The notes beneath the pieces are model-generated. The model saw only the letters and a list, made by a program, of their open reading frames with translations, made no database searches and had not been told where the DNA came from. Below, piece by piece: positions 1-8,395 of a stretch of 64,000 nt of DNA. Within the stretch, counting starts at the first letter, position 1; each line of letters starts with the position of its first letter. This stretch comes from CAZBUB01 sp964494985. GTDB taxonomy: Bacteria; Desulfobacterota; Desulfovibrionia; Desulfovibrionales; Desulfothermaceae. The translations under genes and the position numbers were made by a program. The stretch is from assembly GCA_964494985.1 (NCBI GenBank), contig CAZBUB010000002.1, positions 62,001 through 126,000 on the forward strand, in the 5' to 3' direction.

Positions 1-788
1 TCTTGCTTGGGCACCTTGTAATCCTCAAGCAAGATTTGATCCACATCTTGCTTTTCTCGCTTGGCCTGCTCCAGGGCTTGATCCAGCTGACTTTTTTCCA
101 GGATCTTTCGCTCCAGAAGCAGATCATATCTGGTTTTAACTTTCTGTCTGCCCCTGTCCAGCTCCTGCAACTTTGCATCCAAGCCCGGAAAATCCGGCTG
201 CAGCCTGCGTACCTGCCATAGACATTCCCTGGCCTGTCTGGTCTGGCTCAATTGCAAATGGGCCTGGGCCAGCCTATGGTAGAGATGGGCCCTTTCCTGG
301 AGCTGATATTCATTCTCCATAAGGCTGCGGCCCAGAACATCCACTACCTGGGACCACTTCTGCAGGGCTTCGGAGCAGGCAACAATATACTCTAAGAGGG
401 TATAGCTTCTGTAGCCCCTGGAATAGAGATGCAAAAAAAGCTCCAGAGCCTTTTCCAACTCCCCGCCTTGATAATGTTTTCTCGCCCTGGACCATAGCTC
501 TTTTGGTTGCAGCTGATCCTTGCCTTGAAACTCATCTGATTCCAACCATTCAGCTGTGCCTTCTTTCTCCAGTTCTTCCACCCTGGACAGGCCCTGTTGA
601 AAGAAGTCATTTAGTTCCTGCCAGTTTTGCTGATCTCCTTTTTTCCTGGCCATGCCCGAGGTGCGTAGCAGGCTGTACAGACTCCTTTCAGCTACATCCC
701 TAGCTACCCAGGCCGGTCTTTGATGCATACTCTGCTCAAAGACCTGCCTTCTGCCTTGCAGCCATCTCAAATAGCCCTGCCAACTCAT
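1..788 (-). CDS. TPR protein with MshEN-like segment (3' end beyond window)
   Basis: An open frame runs from ATG at 788 off the left edge without a stop, giving at least 262 residues. The first ~80 residues have no family I recognise. Residues ~95-205 read as helical tetratricopeptide-like repeats (ARKHYQGGELEKALELFLHL, then AHLYHRLAQAHLQLSQTRQA). The last visible stretch (LLERKILEKSQLDQALEQAK) resembles the N-terminal MshEN/GspE_N module of type II secretion and pilus ATPases, which in some proteins binds cyclic di-GMP. The gene lies just after the ilvC terminator, so it is probably transcribed separately. The ribosome site is weak (AGGCG). The coding call is fairly safe; the MshEN call is inference from a short segment. 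Confidence 0.6.
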   Translation of the reverse strand, partial: MSWQGYLRWLQGRRQVFEQSMHQRPAWVARDVAERSLYSLLRTSGMARKKGDQQNWQELNDFFQQGLSRVEELEKEGTAEWLESDEFQGKDQLQPKELWSRARKHYQGGELEKALELFLHLYSRGYRSYTLLEYIVACSEALQKWSQVVDVLGRSLMENEYQLQERAHLYHRLAQAHLQLSQTRQARECLWQVRRLQPDFPGLDAKLQELDRGRQKVKTRYDLLLERKILEKSQLDQALEQAKREKQDVDQILLEDYKVPKQ

Positions 789-806
789 AATTTCGCCTAT
801 ATGAAT

Positions 807-869
807 AAAAAAAGGCCATCCTTCACGTGGAAGCTCCCTGTTATAAAAAACTCAAAATCAGGGTGGCCT
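807..869 (-). terminator. Rho-independent terminator after ilvC
   Basis: Read on the minus strand, the arm AGGCCACCC (869-861) can pair with GGATGGCCT (821-813) with one mismatch, and seven T follow at once (813-807). It sits 28 bases past the ilvC stop and before the start of the TPR gene, so it should end the ilv operon transcript. The loop is long (~39 bases). Confidence 0.6.
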
Positions 870-897
870 CCTGGACAGCCTGTAATAAGGCCCAAGC

Positions 898-1887
898 CTA
901 TTTCTGCAGCCAGGGCATCATCTTCCGCAGCCTAGCACCAACTTCCTCAATCTGATGTTCATGGGCCTTACGGCGCATGGCAAGGAAAGAAGGCGTGCCT
1001 GCCTTGTTCTCCAGAATCCATTCCTTGGCAAAAGTACCGTCCCTGATTTCTGAGAGGATCTTCTGCATGGCTTCCTTGGCACGGGCATCTATCACCTTAG
1101 GACCGCTCACATAGTCACCAAACTCGGCTGTATCGCTAATGGAATAATGCATCAACTCAAATCCGCCCTCATAGAGCAAATCCACTATCAGCTTCATCTC
1201 GTGCATGCACTCAAAATAAGCCAACTCCGGCTGGTAGCCTGCTTCCACCAAGGTTTCAAAACCAGTTTTGATCAAGGCGCTGATGCCTCCGCAAAGCACA
1301 GCCTGCTCTCCAAACAGATCAGTCTCAGTCTCCTCTGCAAAGCTGGTCTGCAATACCCCTGCCCGGGCACAGCCTATACCCCTGGCGTAGGCCAAAGCTG
1401 TATCCAGGGCCTTGCCGCTGGCATCCTGATGCACTGCTACCAGGGCTGGAACTCCGGCCCCTGTCTCATATTCTCTGCGCACCAGATGCCCTGGCCCCTT
1501 GGGGGCAATCATGATCACATCCACATCCCTTGGGGGCTGGATCTGGTGATAATGGATATTAAAGCCGTGACTAAAGACCAGGGTCTTGTTCGATCCAAGC
1601 TGAGGCAGGATATCCTGCTCAAAGACTCTGGGTTGATATTGATCAGGAAGCAGGATCTGAATCAAATCAGCTTCTTTAGCTGCATCAGAGACAGAGACAG
1701 GCTCAAAACCGTGTTTTTTTGCCAATTCGTAATTCTTGCTCCCCGGGCGCTGAGCCACAATCACTCTGAGCCCTGAGTCCCTGAGGTTCTGGGCATGGGC
1801 ATGTCCCTGGCTGCCATAGCCGATAATGGCTATGGTTTTGTCCTGCAGAAGCTTCAAGTCAGCATCCTGCTCATAGTACACCTGCAT
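898..1887 (-). CDS. ilvC: ketol-acid reductoisomerase, class I
   Basis: Cytoplasmic enzyme that isomerises and reduces acetolactate or acetohydroxybutyrate with NADPH and Mg2+, the second common step of valine, leucine and isoleucine synthesis. 329 residues, normal for the short class I form. The Rossmann motif GYGSQGHAHA is at ~23-32. HGFNIHYHQIQPP and MIAPKGPGHLVRREY lie in the cofactor domain, and ETETDLFGEQ marks the Mg2+-binding helical domain. I start at ATG 1887 because AGGAGG lies 5 bases upstream; an in-frame GTG at 1893 overlaps that site. Last gene of the ilvB-ilvN-ilvC run, with ~130 bases separating it from ilvN. Confidence 0.97.
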   Translation of the reverse strand: MQVYYEQDADLKLLQDKTIAIIGYGSQGHAHAQNLRDSGLRVIVAQRPGSKNYELAKKHGFEPVSVSDAAKEADLIQILLPDQYQPRVFEQDILPQLGSNKTLVFSHGFNIHYHQIQPPRDVDVIMIAPKGPGHLVRREYETGAGVPALVAVHQDASGKALDTALAYARGIGCARAGVLQTSFAEETETDLFGEQAVLCGGISALIKTGFETLVEAGYQPELAYFECMHEMKLIVDLLYEGGFELMHYSISDTAEFGDYVSGPKVIDARAKEAMQKILSEIRDGTFAKEWILENKAGTPSFLAMRRKAHEHQIEEVGARLRKMMPWLQK

Positions 1888-2018
1888 TGCCACCTCCTTG
1901 CTTAGTTCGTATGCAAAACTGATATTACGTGGGCCTTACGCTCATTGATAAGTTTTCCATGCCTGGTTCTGCCTGTTTCTAACAGACAATTTAAGGACTC
2001 CAAGAGTTCAAGCATAGC

Positions 2019-2510
2019 TCAATGCCTTTCCAGCTGCATGCTCCTGCGCATGGCAACTGCACCTGTTCTGGCAATCTCCTTGATTCCAAAACGTTGCAGA
2101 AGATTGATCAAGGCCTGGATCTTGCCGCTGTCCCCAGTGGCCTCCAGAGCCAGCTCAGTAGGGCTCACATCCACCACCTTGCAACGGAATATGTCCACAA
2201 TGCGCAGAATCTCTGCCCTGGAATGATCTGTAGCATTGAGCTTAACCAAAACCATCTCCCTTTCCACGCATTGCACAGTGTTCATATCCACAACCTTAAT
2301 CACTGTGATCAACTTGCGCAGCTGCTTGAGAATCTGCTCCACTATCTGTTCATCGCCCTCAGTAACTATGGTCATCAAGGATACCCCTGTTTCCAAAGTG
2401 GGGGCAACATTCAAAGAATCGATATTAAAGCCCCGGCCGCTGAATAAACCCGAAACTCTGGAAAGCACTCCGGGCTCGTTTTCCACCAGGACAGACAAGG
2501 TGTGCCTCAT
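2019..2510 (-). CDS. ilvN: acetolactate synthase small (regulatory) subunit
   Basis: Regulatory subunit that binds the IlvB catalytic subunit and normally confers valine feedback inhibition. 163 residues. The N-terminal ACT domain begins MRHTLSVLVENEPGVLSRV with the effector-site region GRGFNIDSLNVAPT at ~30-43; a second ACT-like half follows from ~80 (REMVLVKLNA). Start chosen at ATG 2510, with GGAG nine bases upstream and the family-typical N terminus; the in-frame TTG at 2525 has no ribosome site. It follows ilvB by 36 bases. Confidence 0.95.
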   Translation of the reverse strand: MRHTLSVLVENEPGVLSRVSGLFSGRGFNIDSLNVAPTLETGVSLMTIVTEGDEQIVEQILKQLRKLITVIKVVDMNTVQCVEREMVLVKLNATDHSRAEILRIVDIFRCKVVDVSPTELALEATGDSGKIQALINLLQRFGIKEIARTGAVAMRRSMQLERH

Positions 2511-2546
2511 ACAATTAAGCTCCAAAGAAAGTTTTAGGTTTTTTGC

Positions 2547-4238
2547 CTAAACCAGAAGCATCTCATTCAAGGCCGCCCCAGCAGGGACCATGGGATAGAC
2601 ATTTTCCTCTTTCTCTACCAGTATTTCCACAATAGTCGTTTTGGGGGAGGCCAAAGCTTTTCGCAGTATCGGCTCCACATCCTGGGCTTGCTCTATCCGG
2701 TAACCCTCTGCCCCGTAGGCTTGGGCTAGCTGCACAAAATCCGGACTATACTCCAGGCAGGTGGAGCAATAATTACGTTCATAAAAGAGTTCCTGCCATT
2801 GTCTGACCATGCCTAGATAGCTGTTGTTCAGGATAACTACCTTTACCGGAAGATTATTGCAAACCGCTGTGGCCAGCTCCTGGATATTCATCTGTATAGA
2901 TCCATCCCCTGCCACATCTATGACCAGCTTGTCCGGATAGGCCATCTGAGCCCCTATAGCAGCAGGGAATCCATAGCCCATAGTCCCCAGACCGCCTGAA
3001 GAAATCCAGGTTCTGGGTTTATGGTACTTGTAATGCTGCGCTGCCCACATCTGATTTTGCCCCACCTCGGTAGCTATAATTGCTTCCCCATGGGTCAGCT
3101 CATAGAGTTTTTCCACCACAAACTGAGGCTTAATTCCGCTACCACTTTGAGTGTAGCTTAAGGGATGTTCCTGGTTCCACTGCTGAAGCTTCTGTCTCCA
3201 CTGGGCGTACTCAGAGGCAAAGTCATGCCCTTGCATCTGCTGTTTTAGCTCCTGTTGCAAGGCCTGTAGGGCCAATTTACAGTCCGCGACTATGGGGACA
3301 TCCACAGAGACATTCTTCCGGATGGAAGTGGGATCAATATCTATGTGCACTCGCTTGGCCTGGGGGGCAAAGGTCTCCAGTTTGCCTGTAACCCGATCGT
3401 CAAACCGAACTCCCACAGAGATCAAAAGGTCAGCGTTATTCACAGCCATATTTGCTACATAAGTGCCGTGCATGCCCAGCATGCCCAAGTACAAGGGATC
3501 ATTGCCAGGGAACCCTCCCAAGCCCATCATAGAGTTCGTTACAGGAATCTGCAGATTACTGGCCAACCAGGTCAACTCCTGATGAGCATTGGAAATTATC
3601 ACTCCTCCTCCAGCAAAAATCACGGGCTGTTTGGCATCTTTGATCAACTGCACCGCTTTGCGCACCTGCTTAATGTTGGGCTGATAGTGAGGATTATAGC
3701 TCCTTAGCTTGACCTGCTTTGGATAATGAAACTCCGCTGTCGCAGCCATGATGTCCTTGGGCAGATCTACTAAAACAGGTCCTGGCCTGCCGGCCCGGGC
3801 TATATAGAAAGCCTCCTTGATGGTCTTGGCCAAGTCGCGGATGTCCTTTACTAAATAGTTGTGTTTAGTACAGGGTCTGGTAATGCCCACTATATCCACT
3901 TCCTGAAAGGCGTCATTTCCGATCAGTTTGGTAGGCACCTGTCCGGTAAAAACCACCAAGGGAACAGAATCCATATATGCTGTGGCAATACCAGTCACAG
4001 TGTTTGTAGCCCCAGGACCTGAGGTAACCAGGGCTACCCCTGTCTTGCCACTAGCCCGGGCAAAACCGTCAGCTGCATGCACAGCACCTTGCTCGTGCCT
4101 GACCAGAATATGCTGCAGGTGATAATTGGGAAGCTCGTGATAGATATCGATCACAGCTCCTCCAGGGAAACCAAAGATGGTTTCCACCCCTTCTTGCCTT
4201 AAGGATTCCAGCAGGATTTGGGCGCCCTTAAGCCTCAT
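2547..4238 (-). CDS. ilvB: acetolactate synthase large (catalytic) subunit
   Basis: ThDP-dependent enzyme that condenses two pyruvates, or pyruvate and 2-oxobutyrate, at the first common step of branched-chain amino acid synthesis. 563 residues, standard length. The N-terminal ThDP-binding domain carries the catalytic glutamate in RHEQGAVHAADGFARASG (Glu49). The central FAD-type domain spans ~190-340, and the C-terminal ThDP motif GDGSIQMNIQELATA is complete. ATG at 4238 has AGGAGG six bases upstream; the in-frame TTG at 4244 is less likely. The start lies inside the last codons of the DUF465 gene (11-base overlap), so the two are translationally coupled. No leader-peptide attenuator is visible because the gene is internal to an operon. 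Confidence 0.97.
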   Translation of the reverse strand: MRLKGAQILLESLRQEGVETIFGFPGGAVIDIYHELPNYHLQHILVRHEQGAVHAADGFARASGKTGVALVTSGPGATNTVTGIATAYMDSVPLVVFTGQVPTKLIGNDAFQEVDIVGITRPCTKHNYLVKDIRDLAKTIKEAFYIARAGRPGPVLVDLPKDIMAATAEFHYPKQVKLRSYNPHYQPNIKQVRKAVQLIKDAKQPVIFAGGGVIISNAHQELTWLASNLQIPVTNSMMGLGGFPGNDPLYLGMLGMHGTYVANMAVNNADLLISVGVRFDDRVTGKLETFAPQAKRVHIDIDPTSIRKNVSVDVPIVADCKLALQALQQELKQQMQGHDFASEYAQWRQKLQQWNQEHPLSYTQSGSGIKPQFVVEKLYELTHGEAIIATEVGQNQMWAAQHYKYHKPRTWISSGGLGTMGYGFPAAIGAQMAYPDKLVIDVAGDGSIQMNIQELATAVCNNLPVKVVILNNSYLGMVRQWQELFYERNYCSTCLEYSPDFVQLAQAYGAEGYRIEQAQDVEPILRKALASPKTTIVEILVEKEENVYPMVPAGAALNEMLLV

Positions 4239-4470
4239 TGCCAACCTCCTGCTGCCGATACTTCTCCAAGATATGCTGAATCTTGGTCTTGCCTGCCAGC
4301 TTTTTTTTCTTAATCATTTTCAATTCACTTTCCTCCTGAGGAGTCAAGTAGCGCTTATTATCGAACTTCTCCAGTTGCTTTTCGTATTCCAGATGCCTTT
4401 GCCAAAGCAGACTCAATTCCTCGTCCATTTTGCCGTACTTGGCTATTAGCTCCAATTCATACTGCTCCAT
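4228..4470 (-). CDS. DUF465 (YdcH-like) small protein
   Basis: 80 residues, charged and entirely helical in appearance (EYEKQLEKFDNKRYLTPQEE, then SELKMIKKKKLAGKTKIQHI), matching the small YdcH/DUF465 coiled-coil family. The function of that family is not established. ATG 4470 is preceded by AGGAGG at 8 bases. Its 3' end overlaps ilvB by 11 bases, and it belongs to the yggT-yggU-ilvBNC transcription unit. The link with ilvB is probably only positional. Confidence 0.8.
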   Translation of the reverse strand: MEQYELELIAKYGKMDEELSLLWQRHLEYEKQLEKFDNKRYLTPQEESELKMIKKKKLAGKTKIQHILEKYRQQEVGNEA

Positions 4471-4491
4471 GGCTTAACCCTCCTTAGGTAT

Positions 4492-4800
4492 TTAATACCC
4501 CAATATCTCCCAATCAGGTTCTTCCATTATTAATAGGGAAACTACCTTTTTCCTGCTTCCCTGTCCACTCTCCAGGGCAAGCATATTTTTTTTTAATCTC
4601 AGCCTAGCTGCCAAAAAACCCAGCAACTCTTGATTGGCCTTATTCTGTACAGGCTTAGAGCTGATCTTGACCTTCAGTCTTCCCTGATAAACACCGGCCA
4701 AAGTGGTTTCTTTGGCCCCAGGCTGCACCCAGAGCTTGAGCTTATAGCAGCTGTGATCCTTCCGGACCACGTATTCAGGGAGCCCTGCTCTCCGTGTCAT
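4492..4800 (-). CDS. DUF167 / YggU-family protein
   Basis: 102 residues, the usual length of the UPF0235/DUF167 family. Characteristic segments are LKLWVQPGAKETTLAGVYQGRLKVKIS and NKANQELLGFLAARLRL. The fold is known for family members but the biochemical role is not. It follows yggT after 3 bases, the yggT-yggU pairing seen in many proteobacteria. ATG 4800 is the only reasonable start near the preceding stop. Confidence 0.9.
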   Translation of the reverse strand: MTRRAGLPEYVVRKDHSCYKLKLWVQPGAKETTLAGVYQGRLKVKISSKPVQNKANQELLGFLAARLRLKKNMLALESGQGSRKKVVSLLIMEEPDWEILGY

Positions 4801-4803
4801 GGT

Positions 4804-5103
4804 CTACATGCCCATTGCCATCTGGGAAATGCTCTGCACAAGAAAGATCTTTACAAACTGAATACCCAGCAAAACGACTATAGGAGAAAGATCTACGCCC
4901 CCTACAACAGTAAAGGGCAGCCAGCTCCGCACCCGGTACAGCACAGGCTCAGTCAAGTTGCGCAGGATGCGCACGACCGGATTGAATGGGTCAGGATTGA
5001 CCCAAGACAGGATAGCGGAAATAATAATGATCCAGAAATAGATGCTCAATAGGGCATTCAGGATCTCGGCTATAGCTAGCAAAAAATTGGACAGGATAAA
5101 CAT
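4804..5103 (-). CDS. YggT-family inner membrane protein
   Basis: 99 residues with two hydrophobic segments: one at ~3-35 (LLAIAEILNALLSIYFWIII) and one near ~68-90 (LSPIVVLLGIQFVKIFLV). Between them is the family motif SWVNPDPFNPVVRILRNLTEPVLYRVR. YggT proteins are integral membrane proteins linked in some species to osmotic shock resistance or cell division; no specific reaction is known. It is the first gene of the tight run through yggU, DUF465 and ilvBNC. Confidence 0.92.
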   Translation of the reverse strand: MFILSNFLLAIAEILNALLSIYFWIIIISAILSWVNPDPFNPVVRILRNLTEPVLYRVRSWLPFTVVGGVDLSPIVVLLGIQFVKIFLVQSISQMAMGM

Positions 5104-5144
5104 GCAGCCTCCTTGGCAGCTCGGTTTAGCGCTTTCTTCTTTAT

Positions 5145-5780
5145 CTAGAGCTCCACTCTCAGCACTTGACTCAAGTATGCGAAATCAAAGACATGTAACT
5201 CTGCTTCCAGCTCAGAATTCTTATAGGCCCAAAAATCAATGCCTGCGGCTTGCGCAGCCTGGGCATCGACCTGGGAGTCCCCGATAAAGACTACCTCCCT
5301 TACACCTACCCCCCACAGCTCCAAAATTCTGAACAGGCTTTCAGGGTCAGGCTTGGGTCTGCTGACCATGTTAGAAGTCATCACTGGCCGGAAATACTTT
5401 TCAAGGGCAAATCGCTTCAGGATAATATCCATAGTATTTGTCCTATTGGTATTGATCCCGCTTAGCAAGCCTTTATCCCGAAGAGTCTGCAACAGCTCAT
5501 AAAGTCCTGGCTGCAGTTCAATATGGGCAAGCACGCTGGTGTAGGATATCTCCTTGGCTGCCTGCAAAGCTTCCTGAAACCTAGCTTCAGGCACAATATG
5601 CCTTATGGATTCCCGTACTGTATGGCTGTGCACATAATCCTCCTGTGCCCTGGACATATCTGGCAGATCCAGAGCCTGCAGGATCAGATTATAAAAGGTC
5701 TGATTGGCCTTTTTGGACTCGATCAATACCCCGTCGCAATCAAAGATTATGCCTTTTTTGCCCTTGATATTCTCTGTCAT
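5145..5780 (-). CDS. HAD-superfamily hydrolase (phosphoglycolate phosphatase-like)
   Basis: 211 residues. HAD motif I is DCDGVL with the nucleophile and acid/base aspartates; motif II lies in GINTNRTNT; the motif III lysine is in SRPKPDPESL; and motif IV is IGDSQVDAQAAQAAG. A helical cap is inserted after motif I. It probably dephosphorylates a small phosphorylated metabolite, but the substrate cannot be read from sequence. ATG 5780 is preferred over the upstream in-frame TTG (5801), which lacks a ribosome site. It lies 41 bases before yggT on the same strand, so it may share that transcript. Confidence 0.88.
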   Translation of the reverse strand: MTENIKGKKGIIFDCDGVLIESKKANQTFYNLILQALDLPDMSRAQEDYVHSHTVRESIRHIVPEARFQEALQAAKEISYTSVLAHIELQPGLYELLQTLRDKGLLSGINTNRTNTMDIILKRFALEKYFRPVMTSNMVSRPKPDPESLFRILELWGVGVREVVFIGDSQVDAQAAQAAGIDFWAYKNSELEAELHVFDFAYLSQVLRVEL

Positions 5781-5831
5781 TTGCTGGCCGCCTTTCTTCA
5801 AGGATGCAGGAAAATATATTCCAGCTACAGC

Positions 5832-6653
5832 TTAGACTGGAGGCAGAAGCACTTTGTACTCTTCCTCCAGCCAAGGCTTGTCCTTTTTCCCTGGACTCTC
5901 TAAAACCAAATCCCTGCCCCGGGCACACAGCTTTTTCCAATTGTCTGAGCCTTGCTGTAAGCCTAAATCTTTTCTCTCCTCCGGCAATAAAGGCTCCAGC
6001 AAAAGCCCCAGCTCCTGCCATTCGCTATAAATCCACTCTTGATCCACATACAGCCAGTCTCCGGGCTGCAAAAAGAACAGAAACCAGTTTAGCAGGGCAG
6101 CCCACAAAGTGGGCTCAATCTCGGCTACTGCTTCTTGATGAAAAAAACCTCTACCTGGGAAATAATCAGGCTGTTCTTCATCTATGCCCAGCTCATCCTG
6201 CAGCCTGCTCCATTTATCCTCCAGACCCTTCTCCAGCCTGTCCTGCTCGAGTGTTTGTTCCTCCAGGTCCCAAGCCAGCAAAAGTACCATTTGGGCCTGC
6301 AAGGCGTTGTTGCGGCTCGCATCATCCCTGCTTTCACTCTGCGGATTCAGCCTTTGTCTCAACTCTTTTGCCAAGGCTGCAGAGGTCTGGGCAAACAAAG
6401 GAGGTTTGTCGCCCTCTCTGGCCTGCAGGGCCAGCTCCTCAGGGTCCCGATACTGTTGAGCCAAAGCATGGACTTGCTGCAGGTATGCTTGGGCCTTTTG
6501 CCCCTGCAAAGGCAAAATTCCCGGCTGCCAAAAGCTCAGGTTTTTCTTTCCAGATTCTTTATGCCCCAAACCTGGATCCAACAAGCAAACCTCGATCTGC
6601 GTTACGTCAGACAAAAGCTGGGGATGCATCCAAGGGAAATATATCAAGCACAT
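5832..6653 (-). CDS. uncharacterised cytoplasmic protein
   Basis: 273 residues; I do not recognise the family. It has no signal peptide or clear membrane segment. It is rich in Leu, Gln, Glu and Trp and mostly helical in appearance, with a coiled-coil-like stretch at ~120-160 (EEQTLEQDRLEKGLEDKW) and an aromatic segment at ~185-205 (LWAALLNWFLFFLQPGDWLY). ATG 6653 has AAGGTAGGA nine bases upstream. It lies 51 bases before the HAD gene in the same direction. The sustained frame, ribosome site and spacing support a real gene. Confidence 0.75.
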   Translation of the reverse strand: MCLIYFPWMHPQLLSDVTQIEVCLLDPGLGHKESGKKNLSFWQPGILPLQGQKAQAYLQQVHALAQQYRDPEELALQAREGDKPPLFAQTSAALAKELRQRLNPQSESRDDASRNNALQAQMVLLLAWDLEEQTLEQDRLEKGLEDKWSRLQDELGIDEEQPDYFPGRGFFHQEAVAEIEPTLWAALLNWFLFFLQPGDWLYVDQEWIYSEWQELGLLLEPLLPEERKDLGLQQGSDNWKKLCARGRDLVLESPGKKDKPWLEEEYKVLLPPV

Positions 6654-6740
6654 ATATAGATTCCTACCTTAAACTGGCATGAGATCCCCGCCCGGAGCAG
6701 AAATCAAGGCCTTTTTGCCTCGTCATCCTAGGCGTTGAAG

Positions 6741-6816
6741 TGATCATTTACCATTATCTGGGGGTCTGATTCCCACCTGGTAACCGATCACCATTAACTG
6801 ATAACGTATTGTTTTT
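6741..6816. repeat. diverged copy of palindromic repeat family 1
   Basis: The gap before tatA contains a block with TAACCGATCACCATTAACTG followed by ATAAC and GTTTTTC. It matches in order the right half of the element at 19658-19750 (TAACCGAT, ACTGATAAC, CAACTTTTCC). The left half is poorly conserved. Call rests on eye alignment only. Confidence 0.35.
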
Positions 6817-6935
6817 CTTTACTTGGGATTGTCCAGTCAGGACATGGAGATTATTCCTTATTGCACTTGCAAAGCAAAAAGGTTACAGATTGCAGATCAA
6901 TCTAACAAGAATTTTTTTTCGTGGCAGGAGGCGCT

Positions 6936-7160
6936 ATGTTTGGCATTGGAATCCCTGAGCTACTCATCATTTTGGTTATTATCCTGGTCATATTCGGAGC
7001 CAATAAACTCCCTGAAATCGGCTCTGGCATGGGCCGGGCCATCAAAAACTTCAAAAAGGCCACTGGAGAACCTGAGGAGATAGACATCAGCAGTCAGGAG
7101 AAACAAAAAGAGCAGGACAAGGAGCTGGATTCTGAAAAATCCAAGGACAAACAAGACTGA
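6936..7160 (+). CDS. tatA: twin-arginine translocase subunit TatA/TatE family
   Basis: Pore-forming membrane subunit of the Tat pathway, which exports folded proteins. 74 residues. A short N-terminal membrane helix (FGIGIPELLIILVIILVIFG) is followed by the hinge and amphipathic helix (NKLPEIGSGMGRAIKNFKKA) and a highly charged tail. ATG 6936 has GGAGG five bases upstream; the in-frame GTG at 6921 precedes that site and would put charged or small residues before the helix. No tatB or tatC is adjacent, so the gene stands alone here. Confidence 0.93.
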   Translation: MFGIGIPELLIILVIILVIFGANKLPEIGSGMGRAIKNFKKATGEPEEIDISSQEKQKEQDKELDSEKSKDKQD

Positions 7161-7170
7161 TTCGAATCTG

Positions 7171-7212
7171 AGCTCCAGGGCCTGCTTACCTGAAAAGGAG
7201 CTATTGTTTTAT
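7171..7212 (+). terminator. possible weak terminator after tatA
   Basis: AGCTCC (7171-7176) can pair with GGAGCT (7197-7202), followed by ATTGTTTTATT. The stem is only 6 bp, so this is a weak candidate; it lies between the convergent genes tatA and the exported unknown. Confidence 0.3.
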
Positions 7213-8183
7213 TCGGCTGCAGCAGGGATCACCTCTGCCCTGTATTCTTCTGCCCGCCTCAAGGCGAACTCTAAACCCCTGGGGGACATTTCCTGCTGCA
7301 AAATTTTAAGTAACTCTTCCTGCTGTCCAGTCTGTACCTCCCAGCTGGCTTGCAACTGCCCCCTGCTTAAATCCAGCTGAATTATCCTGGGTCTTTTGGC
7401 CACGAGATCCCAAGCAGAGAGATTGCGATCAAACTCCCAGATTCCATTTACCCCGCTCCAGCCCCAGGCTTGCAGTACATATTCCTGTATCACCAAAGAT
7501 TGAACCTCTTTTTGACGAAAAAACCGCCCCCACAGCTTTCTCCAAACCTCTTGCAGATTGTCCGCTGTCCTGGTCCATTCCTGGTCTTGAGTCTGTAGCC
7601 TGCCCTGCCACCAAGGCTCTCCATTTTTGGTTCTCTTAAGCTCAAGCTTGGGCAGAACTGAGTTTGTCCTGTCCAGCCCAGAAATCTTTTGTAAAGTTTG
7701 CAAGAGCATCAAATCCTGTTCTTGCCAATCCCCTTTCAAATTCAAAGAATATTCCCAGTTCACATCAGCAGTATAATACGTTCCCCAGGTTTGCAAAAAT
7801 TCCTTCAAGGCCCAGGTGTTGATTTTCACCGCCATACTCATGCCCAGCATGTTGCCTTGCATATGTGTTCCTTGCTCACTATAGCTGAGCACGAAATCCT
7901 CTGCCCTGGGCACCAAAAAATCCAACAAAGCCTCTTTCCTGTCCTTTGCAAGACTGCCAGGCAAAAAATCCTCTGTCTTGCGCAGCAAGGCCTGAGCAAA
8001 CCCTAAGTTGCGCAACTCAGGGTAAAGATCCCTTTCCTGATCGCTATCTTGCTGGGAAATGTCCATCTCTGGCTGCACCCTCAGCATATCCGACTCCGCA
8101 ATCGCCTGCCCAGGATTGCAAAGCAACCAGAAAGCCGCACACAGCAAGGACGACAAAACCAAGGCTAAGCCCTTGTCGAACAT
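7209..8183 (-). CDS. exported protein of unknown function
   Basis: 324 residues. It starts with a signal peptide (KGLALVLSSLLCAAFWLLC, then a likely AIA-E cleavage site near residue 29). The mature part is soluble and rich in Trp, Gln and Leu (for example WALKEFLQTWGTYYTADVNW). I do not recognise a domain. ATG 8183 has a GGAGGG site ~9 bases upstream. It follows another exported protein (8396-9322) in the same direction with a 212-base gap, so a shared envelope role is possible but unproven. Confidence 0.7.
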   Translation of the reverse strand: MFDKGLALVLSSLLCAAFWLLCNPGQAIAESDMLRVQPEMDISQQDSDQERDLYPELRNLGFAQALLRKTEDFLPGSLAKDRKEALLDFLVPRAEDFVLSYSEQGTHMQGNMLGMSMAVKINTWALKEFLQTWGTYYTADVNWEYSLNLKGDWQEQDLMLLQTLQKISGLDRTNSVLPKLELKRTKNGEPWWQGRLQTQDQEWTRTADNLQEVWRKLWGRFFRQKEVQSLVIQEYVLQAWGWSGVNGIWEFDRNLSAWDLVAKRPRIIQLDLSRGQLQASWEVQTGQQEELLKILQQEMSPRGLEFALRRAEEYRAEVIPAAAE

Positions 8184-8395
8184 AAAATCTCACCCTCCGC
8201 TCATCCCTCCTCAAAGGAAGAGGCACTCTATGCAATCCTTTGTTGCTCAGCAGGACATCATTAGCCTCTGCTGGTCCCATCCAGGCCTGGCATGGGCTGA
8301 TGATGGAATGTACTCCTTTGATTGCGGCAAAAAGATGTGCACGACACGAGGAATTCTATCCTCAATTTCATTGACATTTGCTGCCTTGTGCCGCT

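Noticed and set aside
1147..1776. Long plus-strand open frame opposite ilvC (209 codons)
   Set aside because: Exact antisense of a highly conserved gene; no ribosome site and no protein-like motif. Similar antisense frames opposite treS, treZ, glgB, treY and the ATP-grasp gene were left out for the same reason.
1945..1975. AGTTTTCCATGCCTGG upstream of ilvC as a family-1 repeat copy
   Set aside because: Only one end matches copy A; no inverted partner or inner motif nearby, so it may be chance.
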